DNA from: Alphaproteobacteria bacterium
Lineage (GTDB): Bacteria > Bacteroidota > Bacteroidia > Chitinophagales > Chitinophagaceae
Assembly: GCA_030053915.1 (NCBI GenBank)
Contig: JASGCT010000001.1
Coordinates: forward strand, 62,001 to 126,000
DNA: 64,000 nucleotides
Direction of reading: 5' to 3'
Shown here in pieces: positions 18,612 through 26,871 of this stretch; position 1 is the stretch's first letter, and the number at the start of each line of letters is the position of its first letter. The notes below the pieces were generated by a model. The model saw nothing but the letters and a program-made list of their open reading frames with translations, was not told where the DNA came from and searched no databases. The position numbers and the translations under genes were made by a program.

Positions 18612-19067
18612 ATTAATAAGGTTTTATTATTATTTGTAGCCATTACAATTACGATTAATGTAAGTGCGCAATCGGGTGTAAGTTCATCTGAAGAACAAAA
18701 GATTAAGGAAAGCGTTTTAAATGTCAGGAAATCCAAACTAAACGCAATTATGAACAACAACATGGACAGCTTGAATGAAGTTCTTTCCGTAAATTTTAAA
18801 AATGAAATTCCTAATGGACTTCGTCATAATAAAGAATCTTATATGGCTTCTTTAAAAAAAGGGCACCATCAACTTCATAAAATTTTAGATTATGATATCA
18901 ATATTGAAGTCATCAATAATAATTTAGCTATCATTTCCGGCTTAGGAGAAACAGATAGAACGCAAAATTCAAAAAGAGAACAGACTAAAATAAAGTTTGT
19001 TGATATTTATTATAACGAAAATGGTACTTGGAAAAGTGTCTTTTATACTGCATCCGTGGTTAAGTAA
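18612..19067 (+). CDS. Secreted NTF2-like (DUF4440/SnoaL-type) protein, apparent ATT start
   Basis: The only ATG in frame near the start is internal (18750). Upstream of it the frame stays open to a stop at 18606-18608 and encodes a clear signal peptide, KVLLLFVAITITINVSAQ, right after a consensus promoter. The only codons before it are AAT, ATT, AAT, so the start is either ATT at 18612 (151 residues) or an ATG lost by one base change. The mature part has the NTF2-like fold pattern: helix ESVLNVRKSKLNAIMNNNM, then LSVNFKNEIPNG, and strands NLAIISGLGETD and KFVDIYYNENGTWKSVFY. NTF2-like domains bind small molecules or act as enzymes; no catalytic set is evident. Confidence 0.65.
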   Translation: MNKVLLLFVAITITINVSAQSGVSSSEEQKIKESVLNVRKSKLNAIMNNNMDSLNEVLSVNFKNEIPNGLRHNKESYMASLKKGHHQLHKILDYDINIEVINNNLAIISGLGETDRTQNSKREQTKIKFVDIYYNENGTWKSVFYTASVVK

Positions 19068-19069
19068 GA

Positions 19070-19240
19070 TTACTGTTCTTCAGTTGGTGTTTTTGGTGAT
19101 TCTTCAATAGTATGTTTGTTTTTTTGATATAATTGATGCAAAAACAGACCATACAAAATTAAACTAATAGTCTCCTGTTTTAAAGGATACTTTAGCTCTT
19201 CTTTGGGTTCCTTTTTGGGGCTTACCTTTTTCTTGTTCAT
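19070..19240 (-). CDS. Small 56-residue protein of unknown function
   Basis: A 57-codon frame from ATG (19238-19240) to TAA (19070-19072), just 2 bases from the convergent NTF2-like stop. The protein is Lys-rich at the start (MNKKKVSPKKEPKEELKYP), has a short hydrophobic middle (ISLILYGLFLHQLY) that could touch a membrane, and an acidic polar end (EESPKTPTEEQ). A consensus -7 box and a palindrome lie directly upstream, which supports it as a real gene. No family is recognised. Confidence 0.6.
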   Translation of the reverse strand: MNKKKVSPKKEPKEELKYPLKQETISLILYGLFLHQLYQKNKHTIEESPKTPTEEQ

Positions 19241-19244
19241 TACC

Positions 19245-19252
19245 CAAATTTA
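19245..19252 (-). promoter_or_regulatory. -7 promoter box of the 56-residue gene
   Basis: On the minus strand it reads TAAATTTG, an exact TAnnTTTG match, 4 bases upstream of the ATG. A TTG lies 16 bases further upstream. Transcription may start close to the start codon, giving a nearly leaderless message. Confidence 0.55.
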
Positions 19253-19266
19253 GACTAAAGTCTAAA
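19249..19266. promoter_or_regulatory. Palindromic operator candidate overlapping the -7 box
   Basis: TTTAGACT and AGTCTAAA are perfect inverted eight-base arms with a 2-base spacer. The palindrome overlaps four bases of the -7 box of the small gene and fills most of the -33 to -7 spacer, the position of a repressor site. Confidence 0.5.
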
Positions 19267-19371
19267 TACAAAACATAGTTTGCGGTTAATACGTATAATT
19301 GCCTAAGTAATTTTAACATTTAATATTTAAAAATTACGTATAAATACTTGAAATTTGCGCAAAAGCGAAAA

Positions 19372-20295
19372 TTATTGCCACCTATATTTTAAAATAGAAT
19401 CATACATCTGCACATAATTTGTATATCTTTGACTAAATATTTTTCCGTTTTTTACCGCATTTTTAATAGCACATTCTGGCTCTGCAATATGCACACAATT
19501 ATGATATTTACACGCTGTTAATAACATCCGCATTTCAGGAAAATATTGCGAAAGTTCCGATTGCTCTACATTTACTAAACCTAATTCTTTTATGCCCGGA
19601 CTATCAATAATGTTGCTGGTATCCATAAATTGGTACATTTCGGCAAAAGTTGTGGTATGAACTCCTTTGCCAGACCCTGCATTAACATTTTGAGTATCAA
19701 TAAATGCCGAAGGGATATAATAATTTATAAAACTAGATTTTCCAACCCCACTTTGACCACTAATTAACGAAGTTTTATGTTGCAAAACATCCGTAAGCTT
19801 ATCCATGCCCACATTCGCAACCACACTAACCAAAAATACTTGATAACCAATGGTTTCATACATGTTTTTTATAGATTTATAACGTAACAAATCATCGGGT
19901 GTCATCGCATCTTGTTTATTAAAAACCAATATGGCATGAATATGAAATAATTCGCAACTTACTAAAAATCTATCTATAAACCCTAAGGGTGTAGTAGGAT
20001 CCGGAATTGAACACATTAATATACTTTGATCGATATTGGCGGCAATAATGTGTTGCCGTTTACGATGTTGAATGGATTCACGAGCAATAAAATTACGGCG
20101 CGGATAAATTTTGGTAATCATACATTGCTGGTTCGAGTCACTCGAAAAATCAACGCAATCACCAACAGCAATTGGATTTGTCTCTAACTGTTTTTGTTGT
20201 TTAAAAATACCTTTTAGGCGGGCTTGAAAGAGCCTACCAGAATCATCAATAATAGAATACCAAAGTCCGGTTGACTTATAAACGATACCGGTCAT
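19372..20295 (-). CDS. rsgA: Small-subunit ribosome biogenesis GTPase RsgA
   Basis: 307 residues in the normal range. It has an N-terminal OB-fold (MTGIVYKSTGLWYSI, GDCVDF) and a circularly permuted GTPase domain: G4 NKQDAM comes before G1 GQSGVGKSS and G3 DSPGIKEL. The C-terminal zinc segment CKYHNCVHIAEPECAI is present. RsgA acts late in 30S subunit maturation. It is the last gene of the rpiB, M28, S10, rsgA operon, with an 8-base gap from the S10 stop. Confidence 0.96.
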   Translation of the reverse strand: MTGIVYKSTGLWYSIIDDSGRLFQARLKGIFKQQKQLETNPIAVGDCVDFSSDSNQQCMITKIYPRRNFIARESIQHRKRQHIIAANIDQSILMCSIPDPTTPLGFIDRFLVSCELFHIHAILVFNKQDAMTPDDLLRYKSIKNMYETIGYQVFLVSVVANVGMDKLTDVLQHKTSLISGQSGVGKSSFINYYIPSAFIDTQNVNAGSGKGVHTTTFAEMYQFMDTSNIIDSPGIKELGLVNVEQSELSQYFPEMRMLLTACKYHNCVHIAEPECAIKNAVKNGKIFSQRYTNYVQMYDSILKYRWQ

Positions 20296-20303
20296 AATGG
20301 TAA

Positions 20304-21824
20304 TTATTTTTTAACATCCGCAGGCTCATTAGGTTGAGGAAGCGCTTTTTTTATAAAGACTCTTAAATCTTCATTGCTTGTATTTAAGTCAACCTTTCTT
20401 AAATACATCATGTGCCCACTTCGGTAGCCTTTCCAATCCATACGGTCTTTTAATTTTCCTGAAAGATCCATTTGCCATAAATTATACTTGGCATTAAAAT
20501 AATCGCAAGCACCATCATAATACCCCGACTGAACTAAAAGGTGTAAAAAAGGATTTTGCAGCATCGCTGAAGCTAAATTGCTCCCTGTATTATTATTTTT
20601 ATTATCCCAAGGATGAACAGGTCCAAACATTAAATAAGGTAAATCGGTTTTAAAACCTAACTCATCTCTTAAATACATATTGATGGCTGGGGTAAACGCA
20701 TGAAGCCAAGATGTAAGCTCAGCGTTATAATCAGGGGCATCGCCTGCATTTTTTTTGTCTTCCCCTAAATATCTTGAATCTAAGCGTCCAACTGTAAACC
20801 CTTGATCTCTTAAAAGTTCTTTCCAAAAAAATTGGGCTGGAATTCTTAAATTTTGTTGAAGAATAGCAGAGGATTTTAAACCACTAAATTTAGAAATTTT
20901 TTGAGCTAAAGCGTCTTTTTCAGTTTGATTTAACAAATGCCCTTTTACTAAATTAGGGATATAGTCGTTCAGTGTAAATTTCTCCACCTCTGGTAATAAC
21001 TCGTTTAAATCTTTGGCTTGAAGTTCTGGGGTTAGTGCTTTATGATACCAAGCTGTAGCGGCATAATAAGGCAACATGAGTGCTTCGTCAACTGGCCCTT
21101 CCCTACTGATGCCTAAATCGGTAGGAGATACTAAAATAACGCCGTTTAAATACATCCAATGTCTTGATTGAAGTTCATGGGCTAAACCAGAAACTCTTGT
21201 AGTACCATAGCTTTCACCAATCAAAAACTTGGGCGAGCCCCATCTTTTATATTTACTCACAAAGCCATCAATCCAATCTGCCAAATAACTTACGTCAGCA
21301 TTTACACCAAAAAATTTTGAGGTTGGTACATCTTTTCCTAAGATTCTAGAAAACCCGGTATTCACTGGATCTACAAAAACAATATCTGTCATATCTAATA
21401 CCGAATTGGGATTATCTTTCATGCCATAGGGTTGAATGGGGTAGCCCTCATCATTGATATTTAAAATTCGGGGACCTGTGTAGCCAATATGCATCCAAAC
21501 CGAAGCTGTGCCTGGTCCGCCATTAAATGAAATCATTAAAGGGCGTGTAGATTTATCTGCAACATCCGAACGTTCGTAATAAGTATAAAACATCGAGGCG
21601 ACTACTTTGTTGTCGTTATCATAAACAGGTAATGTTCCGAAACTTACGTTATACGGCACTTTAGTGCCTTTAATAACAACTGTTTTAGCAAGCGTTTGTA
21701 CTGTTTCGGCAGGCAATTCACGTTTTGTTACTGCACCCATCATCATTTTGCTACTATCTTTTTGGCTAAACCCAAACATAGGCAAAAACATCAAGATTAA
21801 AATTTTTACAAGATTTATTTTCAT
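20304..21824 (-). CDS. Secreted S10 family serine carboxypeptidase-like protein
   Basis: 506 residues. A signal peptide ends GFSQ. The S10 alpha/beta-hydrolase pattern is complete: the oxyanion segment ISFNGGPGTASVWMH, FVDPVNTGFSR, the nucleophile elbow GESYGTTR at about residue 200, an Asp in GYYDGACDYFNAK and the His in YRSGHMMYL near the C-terminus. Members remove C-terminal residues from peptides. It sits between the M28 peptidase (11-base gap) and rsgA, so two exported exopeptidases are made from one message and may finish peptides released by the M4 enzyme. Confidence 0.92.
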   Translation of the reverse strand: MKINLVKILILMFLPMFGFSQKDSSKMMMGAVTKRELPAETVQTLAKTVVIKGTKVPYNVSFGTLPVYDNDNKVVASMFYTYYERSDVADKSTRPLMISFNGGPGTASVWMHIGYTGPRILNINDEGYPIQPYGMKDNPNSVLDMTDIVFVDPVNTGFSRILGKDVPTSKFFGVNADVSYLADWIDGFVSKYKRWGSPKFLIGESYGTTRVSGLAHELQSRHWMYLNGVILVSPTDLGISREGPVDEALMLPYYAATAWYHKALTPELQAKDLNELLPEVEKFTLNDYIPNLVKGHLLNQTEKDALAQKISKFSGLKSSAILQQNLRIPAQFFWKELLRDQGFTVGRLDSRYLGEDKKNAGDAPDYNAELTSWLHAFTPAINMYLRDELGFKTDLPYLMFGPVHPWDNKNNNTGSNLASAMLQNPFLHLLVQSGYYDGACDYFNAKYNLWQMDLSGKLKDRMDWKGYRSGHMMYLRKVDLNTSNEDLRVFIKKALPQPNEPADVKK

Positions 21825-21835
21825 AGTATTTATAT

Positions 21836-23296
21836 TTAATTATATTTAACTAATGGGATATCTCGAACTAAGCTATTGTTATTAGTAGCCGCTTTCCAAG
21901 CGGTTAACAAAATAAGTTGAGTTCTTAATTTAAGTAATTTAAAATCAATTTTTTCGATTTTGTCGGAAGGTTTATGATAGTCTTCGTGTAATCCACCAAA
22001 AAAGAATAATACGGGGACGCCCTTTGAGGCGAAATTGTAATGATCGCTACGATAATATAATCTATCTGGGTCGTTAGGGTCGTTATATTTGCGGTCGAGC
22101 TCTAATTTTGTAAAACCAGTATTAATGGTATCAATTAAGCCCACGAGTTGCGAAGACAACTTGTCGTCTCCAATGAGGTACACATAATTGTTTTTATTTC
22201 CAGAATAATTAGGGTCGGCACGCCCAATCATATCGATATTTAAATCGAGATTCACTTTATTAAGTGGGTAAAGAGAATTTTCGGTAAAATAAAGCGAACC
22301 CAACAATCCTTTTTCTTCACCAGAATTGGCTAAAAAAACGATAGTTCGGTCGGCAATAATATTTTGGTTTTTAAATTCTGAAAGAACACGTGCTATTTCT
22401 AAAACAGCGGCAGTTCCAGAGCCATCGTCATCGGCACCATTATAAATCTTTCCATCAATGATTCCTAAATGGTCGTAATGACAGGTAACAAATACATATT
22501 CAAAGGGTTTCGTTTTACCTTTTATAGCCCCAATCACGTTTTTGCTATTGAGTGTGTTTTTATCGAATGTAGCTGTTAAGGTCATTTTAAGATCGATTTC
22601 TTGTGGAAATTTTTCGTTTAATATTTGCGATTTTTGTAAAATTTCTTTAAAAAGTGCTTTGGCAACATGGCAAACAAAAAAATTTGATTTTTGGTCTGCA
22701 GTAAAAAATTTAGATTTTATATTTGAATTCGACAATGGATTTTTATCGTCTAAAACAAAGCAACCAAGTACGCCTTTGCGTTTTATAAAATCGATAAATC
22801 TTATTAAAGTTTGATAATTATTACTGTTTTTAATGAGTAATACCTTTCCTTTGATTCCATTTAAAAAGGCAGTATCTAACAAGTTGTCATTTAAAAAACA
22901 AAGTACTTTCTCGATGTCTATTTTTCCTTGAAATGGGAAGTCGTTTTGTAGATAAAATTCTTCGTCTAATTTTTTGCCAGACCCTTTTAAAATAAATTCG
23001 GCGGATTTTGTTTGATAAGAAAAAAGTGTAAAGGGTTGCATAAAACTCGTTTTATTGCCAGGAATTAATCCAAGTTTTTTAAATTCTGAAGCTAAATAAT
23101 TTGCAGCTTTCGTTTCGCCTACAGTGCCTGTTTCGCGTCCTTCCATCGTGTCGGAGGATAGTATCGTTAATTTTGATTTTAATTGATTTTCATTAACAGC
23201 ATTCATTAAGTTTAAATAATTTTTTTCGTTTGTTTGAGACCGACCGCATAATACTATCAGGAAGCAAATTGTAAAAAGGATTTTTTTTAGTTTCAT
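21836..23296 (-). CDS. Secreted M28 family aminopeptidase
   Basis: 486 residues with a signal peptide at 1-20. The middle region (about 110-250) fits a PA-type insertion (KIDIEKVLCFLNDN, KGVLGCFVLDD). The catalytic domain has all M28 metal ligands: CHYDHLG (His), NGADDDGSGTAAVLEIAR (Asp), SGEEKGLLGS (Glu-Glu), DMIGRADP (Asp) and YRSDHYNF (His). It would act as a two-zinc aminopeptidase outside the inner membrane. It follows rpiB after 3 bases. Confidence 0.94.
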   Translation of the reverse strand: MKLKKILFTICFLIVLCGRSQTNEKNYLNLMNAVNENQLKSKLTILSSDTMEGRETGTVGETKAANYLASEFKKLGLIPGNKTSFMQPFTLFSYQTKSAEFILKGSGKKLDEEFYLQNDFPFQGKIDIEKVLCFLNDNLLDTAFLNGIKGKVLLIKNSNNYQTLIRFIDFIKRKGVLGCFVLDDKNPLSNSNIKSKFFTADQKSNFFVCHVAKALFKEILQKSQILNEKFPQEIDLKMTLTATFDKNTLNSKNVIGAIKGKTKPFEYVFVTCHYDHLGIIDGKIYNGADDDGSGTAAVLEIARVLSEFKNQNIIADRTIVFLANSGEEKGLLGSLYFTENSLYPLNKVNLDLNIDMIGRADPNYSGNKNNYVYLIGDDKLSSQLVGLIDTINTGFTKLELDRKYNDPNDPDRLYYRSDHYNFASKGVPVLFFFGGLHEDYHKPSDKIEKIDFKLLKLRTQLILLTAWKAATNNNSLVRDIPLVKYN

Positions 23297-23299
23297 GTA

Positions 23300-23737
23300 T
23301 TATAAATTTATTTTTTCAACTCTTTTTTGGTGTCTTCCTCCTTCAAATGTTGTATTTAAAAAAGCTTCTACAATAGCTTCTGCTTCAACAGTTGTAACAA
23401 ATCGTGCAGGTAGGCATAAAACATTTGCATTATTATGTTGTTTTGCCAGTTCAGCAATTTGAGGTGTCCAGCATAAAGCAGCACGTACATGGGGATGTTT
23501 ATTTGCCGCCATAGCAATGCCATTTCCCGAACCACAAATTAAAATTGCCAATTGATTGGGGTTTTCAGAAATGGATGTTCCTATGATATGGGCATAATCT
23601 GGATAGTCGGTTGATTCGTTTGAATGGGTGCCAAAATCCTTAACATTTATATGATGATGTAAAAAATACTCTACTAAATGATTTTTCAATTGAAAACCAG
23701 CGTGGTCTGAAGCAATAAAAAGTTGTTGTTCTATCAT
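23300..23737 (-). CDS. rpiB: Ribose-5-phosphate isomerase B
   Basis: 145 residues, typical for RpiB. IASDHAGFQLK near the start, DYPDYAH, and the catalytic loop CGSGNGIAMAANKHPHVRAAL are all present, as are HNNANVLCLPAR and a C-terminal GGRHQKRVEKI. It interconverts ribose 5-phosphate and ribulose 5-phosphate in the pentose phosphate pathway. It leads the operon that continues with two exported peptidases and rsgA, an unusual mix. Confidence 0.97.
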   Translation of the reverse strand: MIEQQLFIASDHAGFQLKNHLVEYFLHHHINVKDFGTHSNESTDYPDYAHIIGTSISENPNQLAILICGSGNGIAMAANKHPHVRAALCWTPQIAELAKQHNNANVLCLPARFVTTVEAEAIVEAFLNTTFEGGRHQKRVEKINL

Positions 23738-23751
23738 ATTTCTCTAAAGTA

Positions 23752-23759
23752 CAAAAATA
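23752..23759 (-). promoter_or_regulatory. -7 promoter box of the rpiB operon
   Basis: On the minus strand TATTTTTG fits TAnnTTTG, 14 bases upstream of the rpiB ATG. Confidence 0.55.
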
Positions 23760-23872
23760 AAGAAAAAATATTATAATTTATAAAAAAAAGAAAAAAAAGA
23801 AAAAATAGAACATTTTTAATCAAAAGCCAGCACCTTTTTAAAAATAAACCCTAACTTAAACTATAAAAATTG

Positions 23873-23880
23873 TATCTTTG
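23873..23880 (+). promoter_or_regulatory. -7 promoter box of the gene at 23896
   Basis: TATCTTTG is an exact consensus match, 15 bases before the ATG. Confidence 0.55.
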
Positions 23881-23895
23881 TAAAAATTATTTATT

Positions 23896-24288
23896 ATGAA
23901 AACAATTAAAAAATCGCTCTTGTGTCTTTTTATTGGACTTTTATTGAGTGTTAGTAGCTTTAGCCAAAAAGCCAAAGAATTTATTTATAAAATACCAAAA
24001 CCAACGTCCGAATTGTATAGTACTTTAATAGAAGGATTGTTAAAAATTGGCTATAATATTGAATATGAGGATAAAACAAATCAAGTTATTAAAGCTAAAA
24101 TTGTGGTATTTACGGCAATAGTTAATTTAGATTGCAGAATTACATCGGCTAATGAAGATGGTATCGTAACATGCTTTGCAACTAAAAATGGTATAGGACC
24201 TAAAGAAAGAATTTATAAGGACGCTTCCAAAGATATCTATGTAAAATTACTTGAAAAATTTCCAGGCGTTACTTACGAAATTAAGTAA
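23896..24288 (+). CDS. Small secreted protein of unknown function, 130 aa
   Basis: Signal peptide at residues 1-24 (SSFSQ). The mature part begins KAKEFIYKIPKPTSELYSTLIEGLLKIGYNIEYED, followed by strands such as IKAKIVVFTAIVNLDCRIT and a C-terminal helix. This is a small alpha-beta sandwich of about 105 residues, the size of periplasmic binding or ligand-sensing domains of Bacteroidota, but no family is recognised. The frame continues for 42 sense codons after the stop (see the next entry). Confidence 0.7.
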   Translation: MKTIKKSLLCLFIGLLLSVSSFSQKAKEFIYKIPKPTSELYSTLIEGLLKIGYNIEYEDKTNQVIKAKIVVFTAIVNLDCRITSANEDGIVTCFATKNGIGPKERIYKDASKDIYVKLLEKFPGVTYEIK

Positions 24289-24417
24289 AGTCGTCTTGAT
24301 AAGAATTTTATTGTTTTGAAAACGTCAATTATTAAAGCGTTTAGCCCTGAACAACATGGCAATAAACCCTTATATATAGAATCGCCACCACCACAAGCTG
24401 TCCAATATTGCCTTTAA
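24289..24417 (+). other. In-frame open stretch after the 130-aa gene, possible gene remnant
   Basis: The frame is continuous with the preceding gene beyond its TAA and stays open for 42 codons until TAA at 24415. The translation has a protein-like look (FIVLKTSIIKAFSPEQ, then PLYIESPPPQAVQYCL) and ends in a proline-rich tail. There is no ATG at its start. It may be the 3' end of a lost gene, or chance. Confidence 0.3.
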
Positions 24418-24461
24418 AACAAATTTTTACAACTATTTAATAAATATTAGGTTTTTTTACT

Positions 24462-24469
24462 TAATTTTG
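24462..24469 (+). promoter_or_regulatory. -7 promoter box of tRNA-Cys
   Basis: TAATTTTG fits TAnnTTTG and ends 8 bases before the first base of the tRNA. Confidence 0.5.
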
Positions 24470-24477
24470 CATGTTCT

Positions 24478-24548
24478 GGTTTCGTGGCCGAGTGGTTAGG
24501 CAGAGCTCTGCAAAAGCTTGTACAGCGGTTCGAATCCGCTCGAAACCT
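24478..24548 (+). tRNA. tRNA-Cys (anticodon GCA)
   Basis: The cloverleaf closes by hand. Acceptor GGTTTCG pairs with CGAAACC. The D stem is GCC/GGC. The anticodon stem GAGCT/AGCTT carries loop CTGCAAA with anticodon GCA. The T stem AGCGG/CCGCT carries loop TTCGAAT. The discriminator base is T and no CCA is encoded. It ends 6 bases before the stop codon of the convergent transporter gene. Confidence 0.95.
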
Positions 24549-24554
24549 CAAAAT

Positions 24555-26279
24555 TTAATGCCCTTTTTCCGCGGCAACATTTTCAAAATCTATACCTTGC
24601 TTCTTTAAAGCCTTTCTTACAACAATCGCAAACACAAACAAATAAGCAAAACAAAGTACCGGCACCCAATACGAATTATGAATGCCAAAACCAACCTTTT
24701 CTAATTGAGCCGATTGTAAATAATCTGCTAATTTGCCCTGAATTGGCGGAATAATACCCCCACCTAAAATCATCATAATTAAAAATGCCGACCCCTGCGT
24801 GGTATATTTTCCTAAACCTGCAACCGACAATGCAAAAATACATGGCCACATAATAGAACAACATAAACCTCCGCTTAAAAAGCAATATATCGCAAACTTA
24901 CCAGAGCTTAAAACACCCGATATCATAAACAACATTCCCAAAAGCCCAAAAACTAAAAGCGTTGTTGCTGGTCTGTTTCTACAATATAAAAATGCCCCAA
25001 TTTGAATAACAATACATATTATATACCATAATAACGGTTTAATATCGTAATTGGCTAAACTGCTTAAGCCTAATATTAATACAAAAGCCAACAGAGGTAA
25101 TAAAATGGTTAAGAGTTGATTGGTTGATTTTTTAAACTCAAACGCGCCTACCGCGCCTGCCCATCTACCCATCATCATACTACCCCAAAACATTGAAATA
25201 TATGGGGCAATTTCGGCTGATGTTAACCCGCCAAAACTTGGTTGTTTTAATAACTCTCCCAAATTACTTTGAATAGAAACCTCTACACCCACATATACAA
25301 AAATAGCTAACATGCCTAACACAAGTTGAGGATATTTTAAAGCACCCCAACCTGTTTCATTTTTTTTAGATGAAAAATATGCTAAGAAAATAGACACAAC
25401 CACAATTAACAATGCCCCAAATGTCCATTTTAACCTATATAACTCAAATTCTAGTTTTAACGCATCAGTTATTTTTTCAGTACCATCTAAAATATAGTTT
25501 ATATATACGCCTCCTATATTTAAACCATTATAACTTTTAAAAATCGGGACAAAACAAATTAATAATAATGCCGTCATGGTTAATAATAAATACAATGCCT
25601 TATGAGCAGGCTCTGTTTTTTCGGTCATAACTCCAGCTGGAACTTTTTTAGAGAAATGAAAAAGGGCTGCTGCTACTAAAAATAACAATCCTACACCCAC
25701 ATATAAAAAAGTAACTTTTTCTAAACTCAAACCAGCTATTTCTGTATCGTTTACCGCTGCTTTTCCAAATAAAGCAAAGGCTACTACAATAGGACCAATG
25801 GTACTGCCTAAAGAATTCATACCCCCACAAAATGTAATTCTACCTGAACCCGTGGCTGGGTCGCCTAAAGCAATAGCAAAGGGTTGCGCCGCAGTTTGCT
25901 GAATAGAAAAACCAAGCGCTACAATAAATAAGCCCAATAACATGCCATAAAAACTCTCTTCGTTCACCATTAAAATCATCACAACTGCCCCAATTAACGA
26001 AAGCACCAAACCATAAACAATACTTTTTTTATAACCCCAAGATCCTACAATATCATTACGTCGCAGCGAACTAAAAAGGAATAAAAATAAAGCTCCAATA
26101 AAATAAGCAAAATAAAACGCGAAATCAACTAACTGACTCTGAAACTGGTCGAGATTAAACTTGTGTTTACAAAACGGAATAAACACCCCGTTGCCAGCGG
26201 CAATAAAGCCCCAGAAAAAAAACACCACAATTAAGGTGGTTAATGCACCTTTATTAGTTTCTACTTTTTGAAATGTCAT
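24555..26279 (-). CDS. FucP/NagP-type sugar MFS transporter
   Basis: 574 residues from the ATG at 26279; a TTG six codons further upstream is not used. About 12 membrane segments are visible. The FucP family features are VVFFFWGFIAAGNGVFIPFCK in helix 1, QLVDFAFYFAYFIGALFLF in helix 2 and GFSIQQTAAQPFAIALGDP before helix 5. It is about 120-150 residues longer than ordinary FucP proteins, mainly through a longer central region (about 225-330) with an extra hydrophilic stretch. Nearby amino-sugar genes suggest N-acetylglucosamine as substrate, but this is inferred from the neighbourhood. Confidence 0.85.
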   Translation of the reverse strand: MTFQKVETNKGALTTLIVVFFFWGFIAAGNGVFIPFCKHKFNLDQFQSQLVDFAFYFAYFIGALFLFLFSSLRRNDIVGSWGYKKSIVYGLVLSLIGAVVMILMVNEESFYGMLLGLFIVALGFSIQQTAAQPFAIALGDPATGSGRITFCGGMNSLGSTIGPIVVAFALFGKAAVNDTEIAGLSLEKVTFLYVGVGLLFLVAAALFHFSKKVPAGVMTEKTEPAHKALYLLLTMTALLLICFVPIFKSYNGLNIGGVYINYILDGTEKITDALKLEFELYRLKWTFGALLIVVVSIFLAYFSSKKNETGWGALKYPQLVLGMLAIFVYVGVEVSIQSNLGELLKQPSFGGLTSAEIAPYISMFWGSMMMGRWAGAVGAFEFKKSTNQLLTILLPLLAFVLILGLSSLANYDIKPLLWYIICIVIQIGAFLYCRNRPATTLLVFGLLGMLFMISGVLSSGKFAIYCFLSGGLCCSIMWPCIFALSVAGLGKYTTQGSAFLIMMILGGGIIPPIQGKLADYLQSAQLEKVGFGIHNSYWVPVLCFAYLFVFAIVVRKALKKQGIDFENVAAEKGH

Positions 26280-26343
26280 ATTTAAAATTTGTAGCAAATT
26301 AAGAAAAAAAAAATTAAAAAATAAAATTATTTTATTTAAAGCG

Positions 26344-26351
26344 TACCTTTG
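26344..26351 (+). promoter_or_regulatory. -7 promoter box of the DNA glycosylase
   Basis: TACCTTTG is an exact TAnnTTTG match, 16 bases before the ATG at 26368. Confidence 0.55.
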
Positions 26352-26367
26352 TATAAATTATTTTAAA

Positions 26368-26796
26368 ATGAGGTTATGGTCTATTGCTCCTAAATATTTA
26401 GATACCAAAGGATTAGTAGCAGTTTGGCGTGAAGGTTTGTTAGCAAAACATGTTTTAGAAGGTAAAACCAAAGGCTATAAAAATCATCCGCAACTCAATC
26501 GTTTCAAGCAGTCTAAAAACCCACTTGCTTTAATAAACCTTTATTTAATAGCTATCTGCCAAGAAGCAACACAGAGAACCTATCATTTTGATGCAAGTAA
26601 ACTAAACTGGGATTTTCCGTTATTTCAAATTACAGTAACCAAAGGGCAAATTGACTACGAATATCAACATCTCTTAAAAAAATTAGAGCATCGAGATCAT
26701 AAAAAATATCTCCATTTAAAAAACATGCCTAACATACTGCCACATCCAATTTTTAAAGTAATTAAAGGCGCTATTGAAGACTGGGAAGTTTTCTAA
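26368..26796 (+). CDS. Pyrimidine-dimer DNA glycosylase (endonuclease V family)
   Basis: 142 residues. The start MRLWSIAPKYLDTKGLVAVW is characteristic of the small pyrimidine-dimer glycosylase/lyase family, in which an N-terminal residue attacks the damaged base's sugar. It is followed by REGLLAKHVLEGKTKGYKNH and HPQLNRFKQSKNPLALI, the conserved core. The enzyme would start repair of UV-induced cyclobutane dimers. The gene lies alone on the plus strand between the transporter and the amino-sugar operon, and its neighbours do not suggest a link. Confidence 0.88.
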   Translation: MRLWSIAPKYLDTKGLVAVWREGLLAKHVLEGKTKGYKNHPQLNRFKQSKNPLALINLYLIAICQEATQRTYHFDASKLNWDFPLFQITVTKGQIDYEYQHLLKKLEHRDHKKYLHLKNMPNILPHPIFKVIKGAIEDWEVF

Positions 26797-26871
26797 AAAC
26801 TTTATTGTTCGTGATTTATAGTCCCTACACAAGCAAACATACGCTTTTCTTAAAAACAATTATTTACTAAG

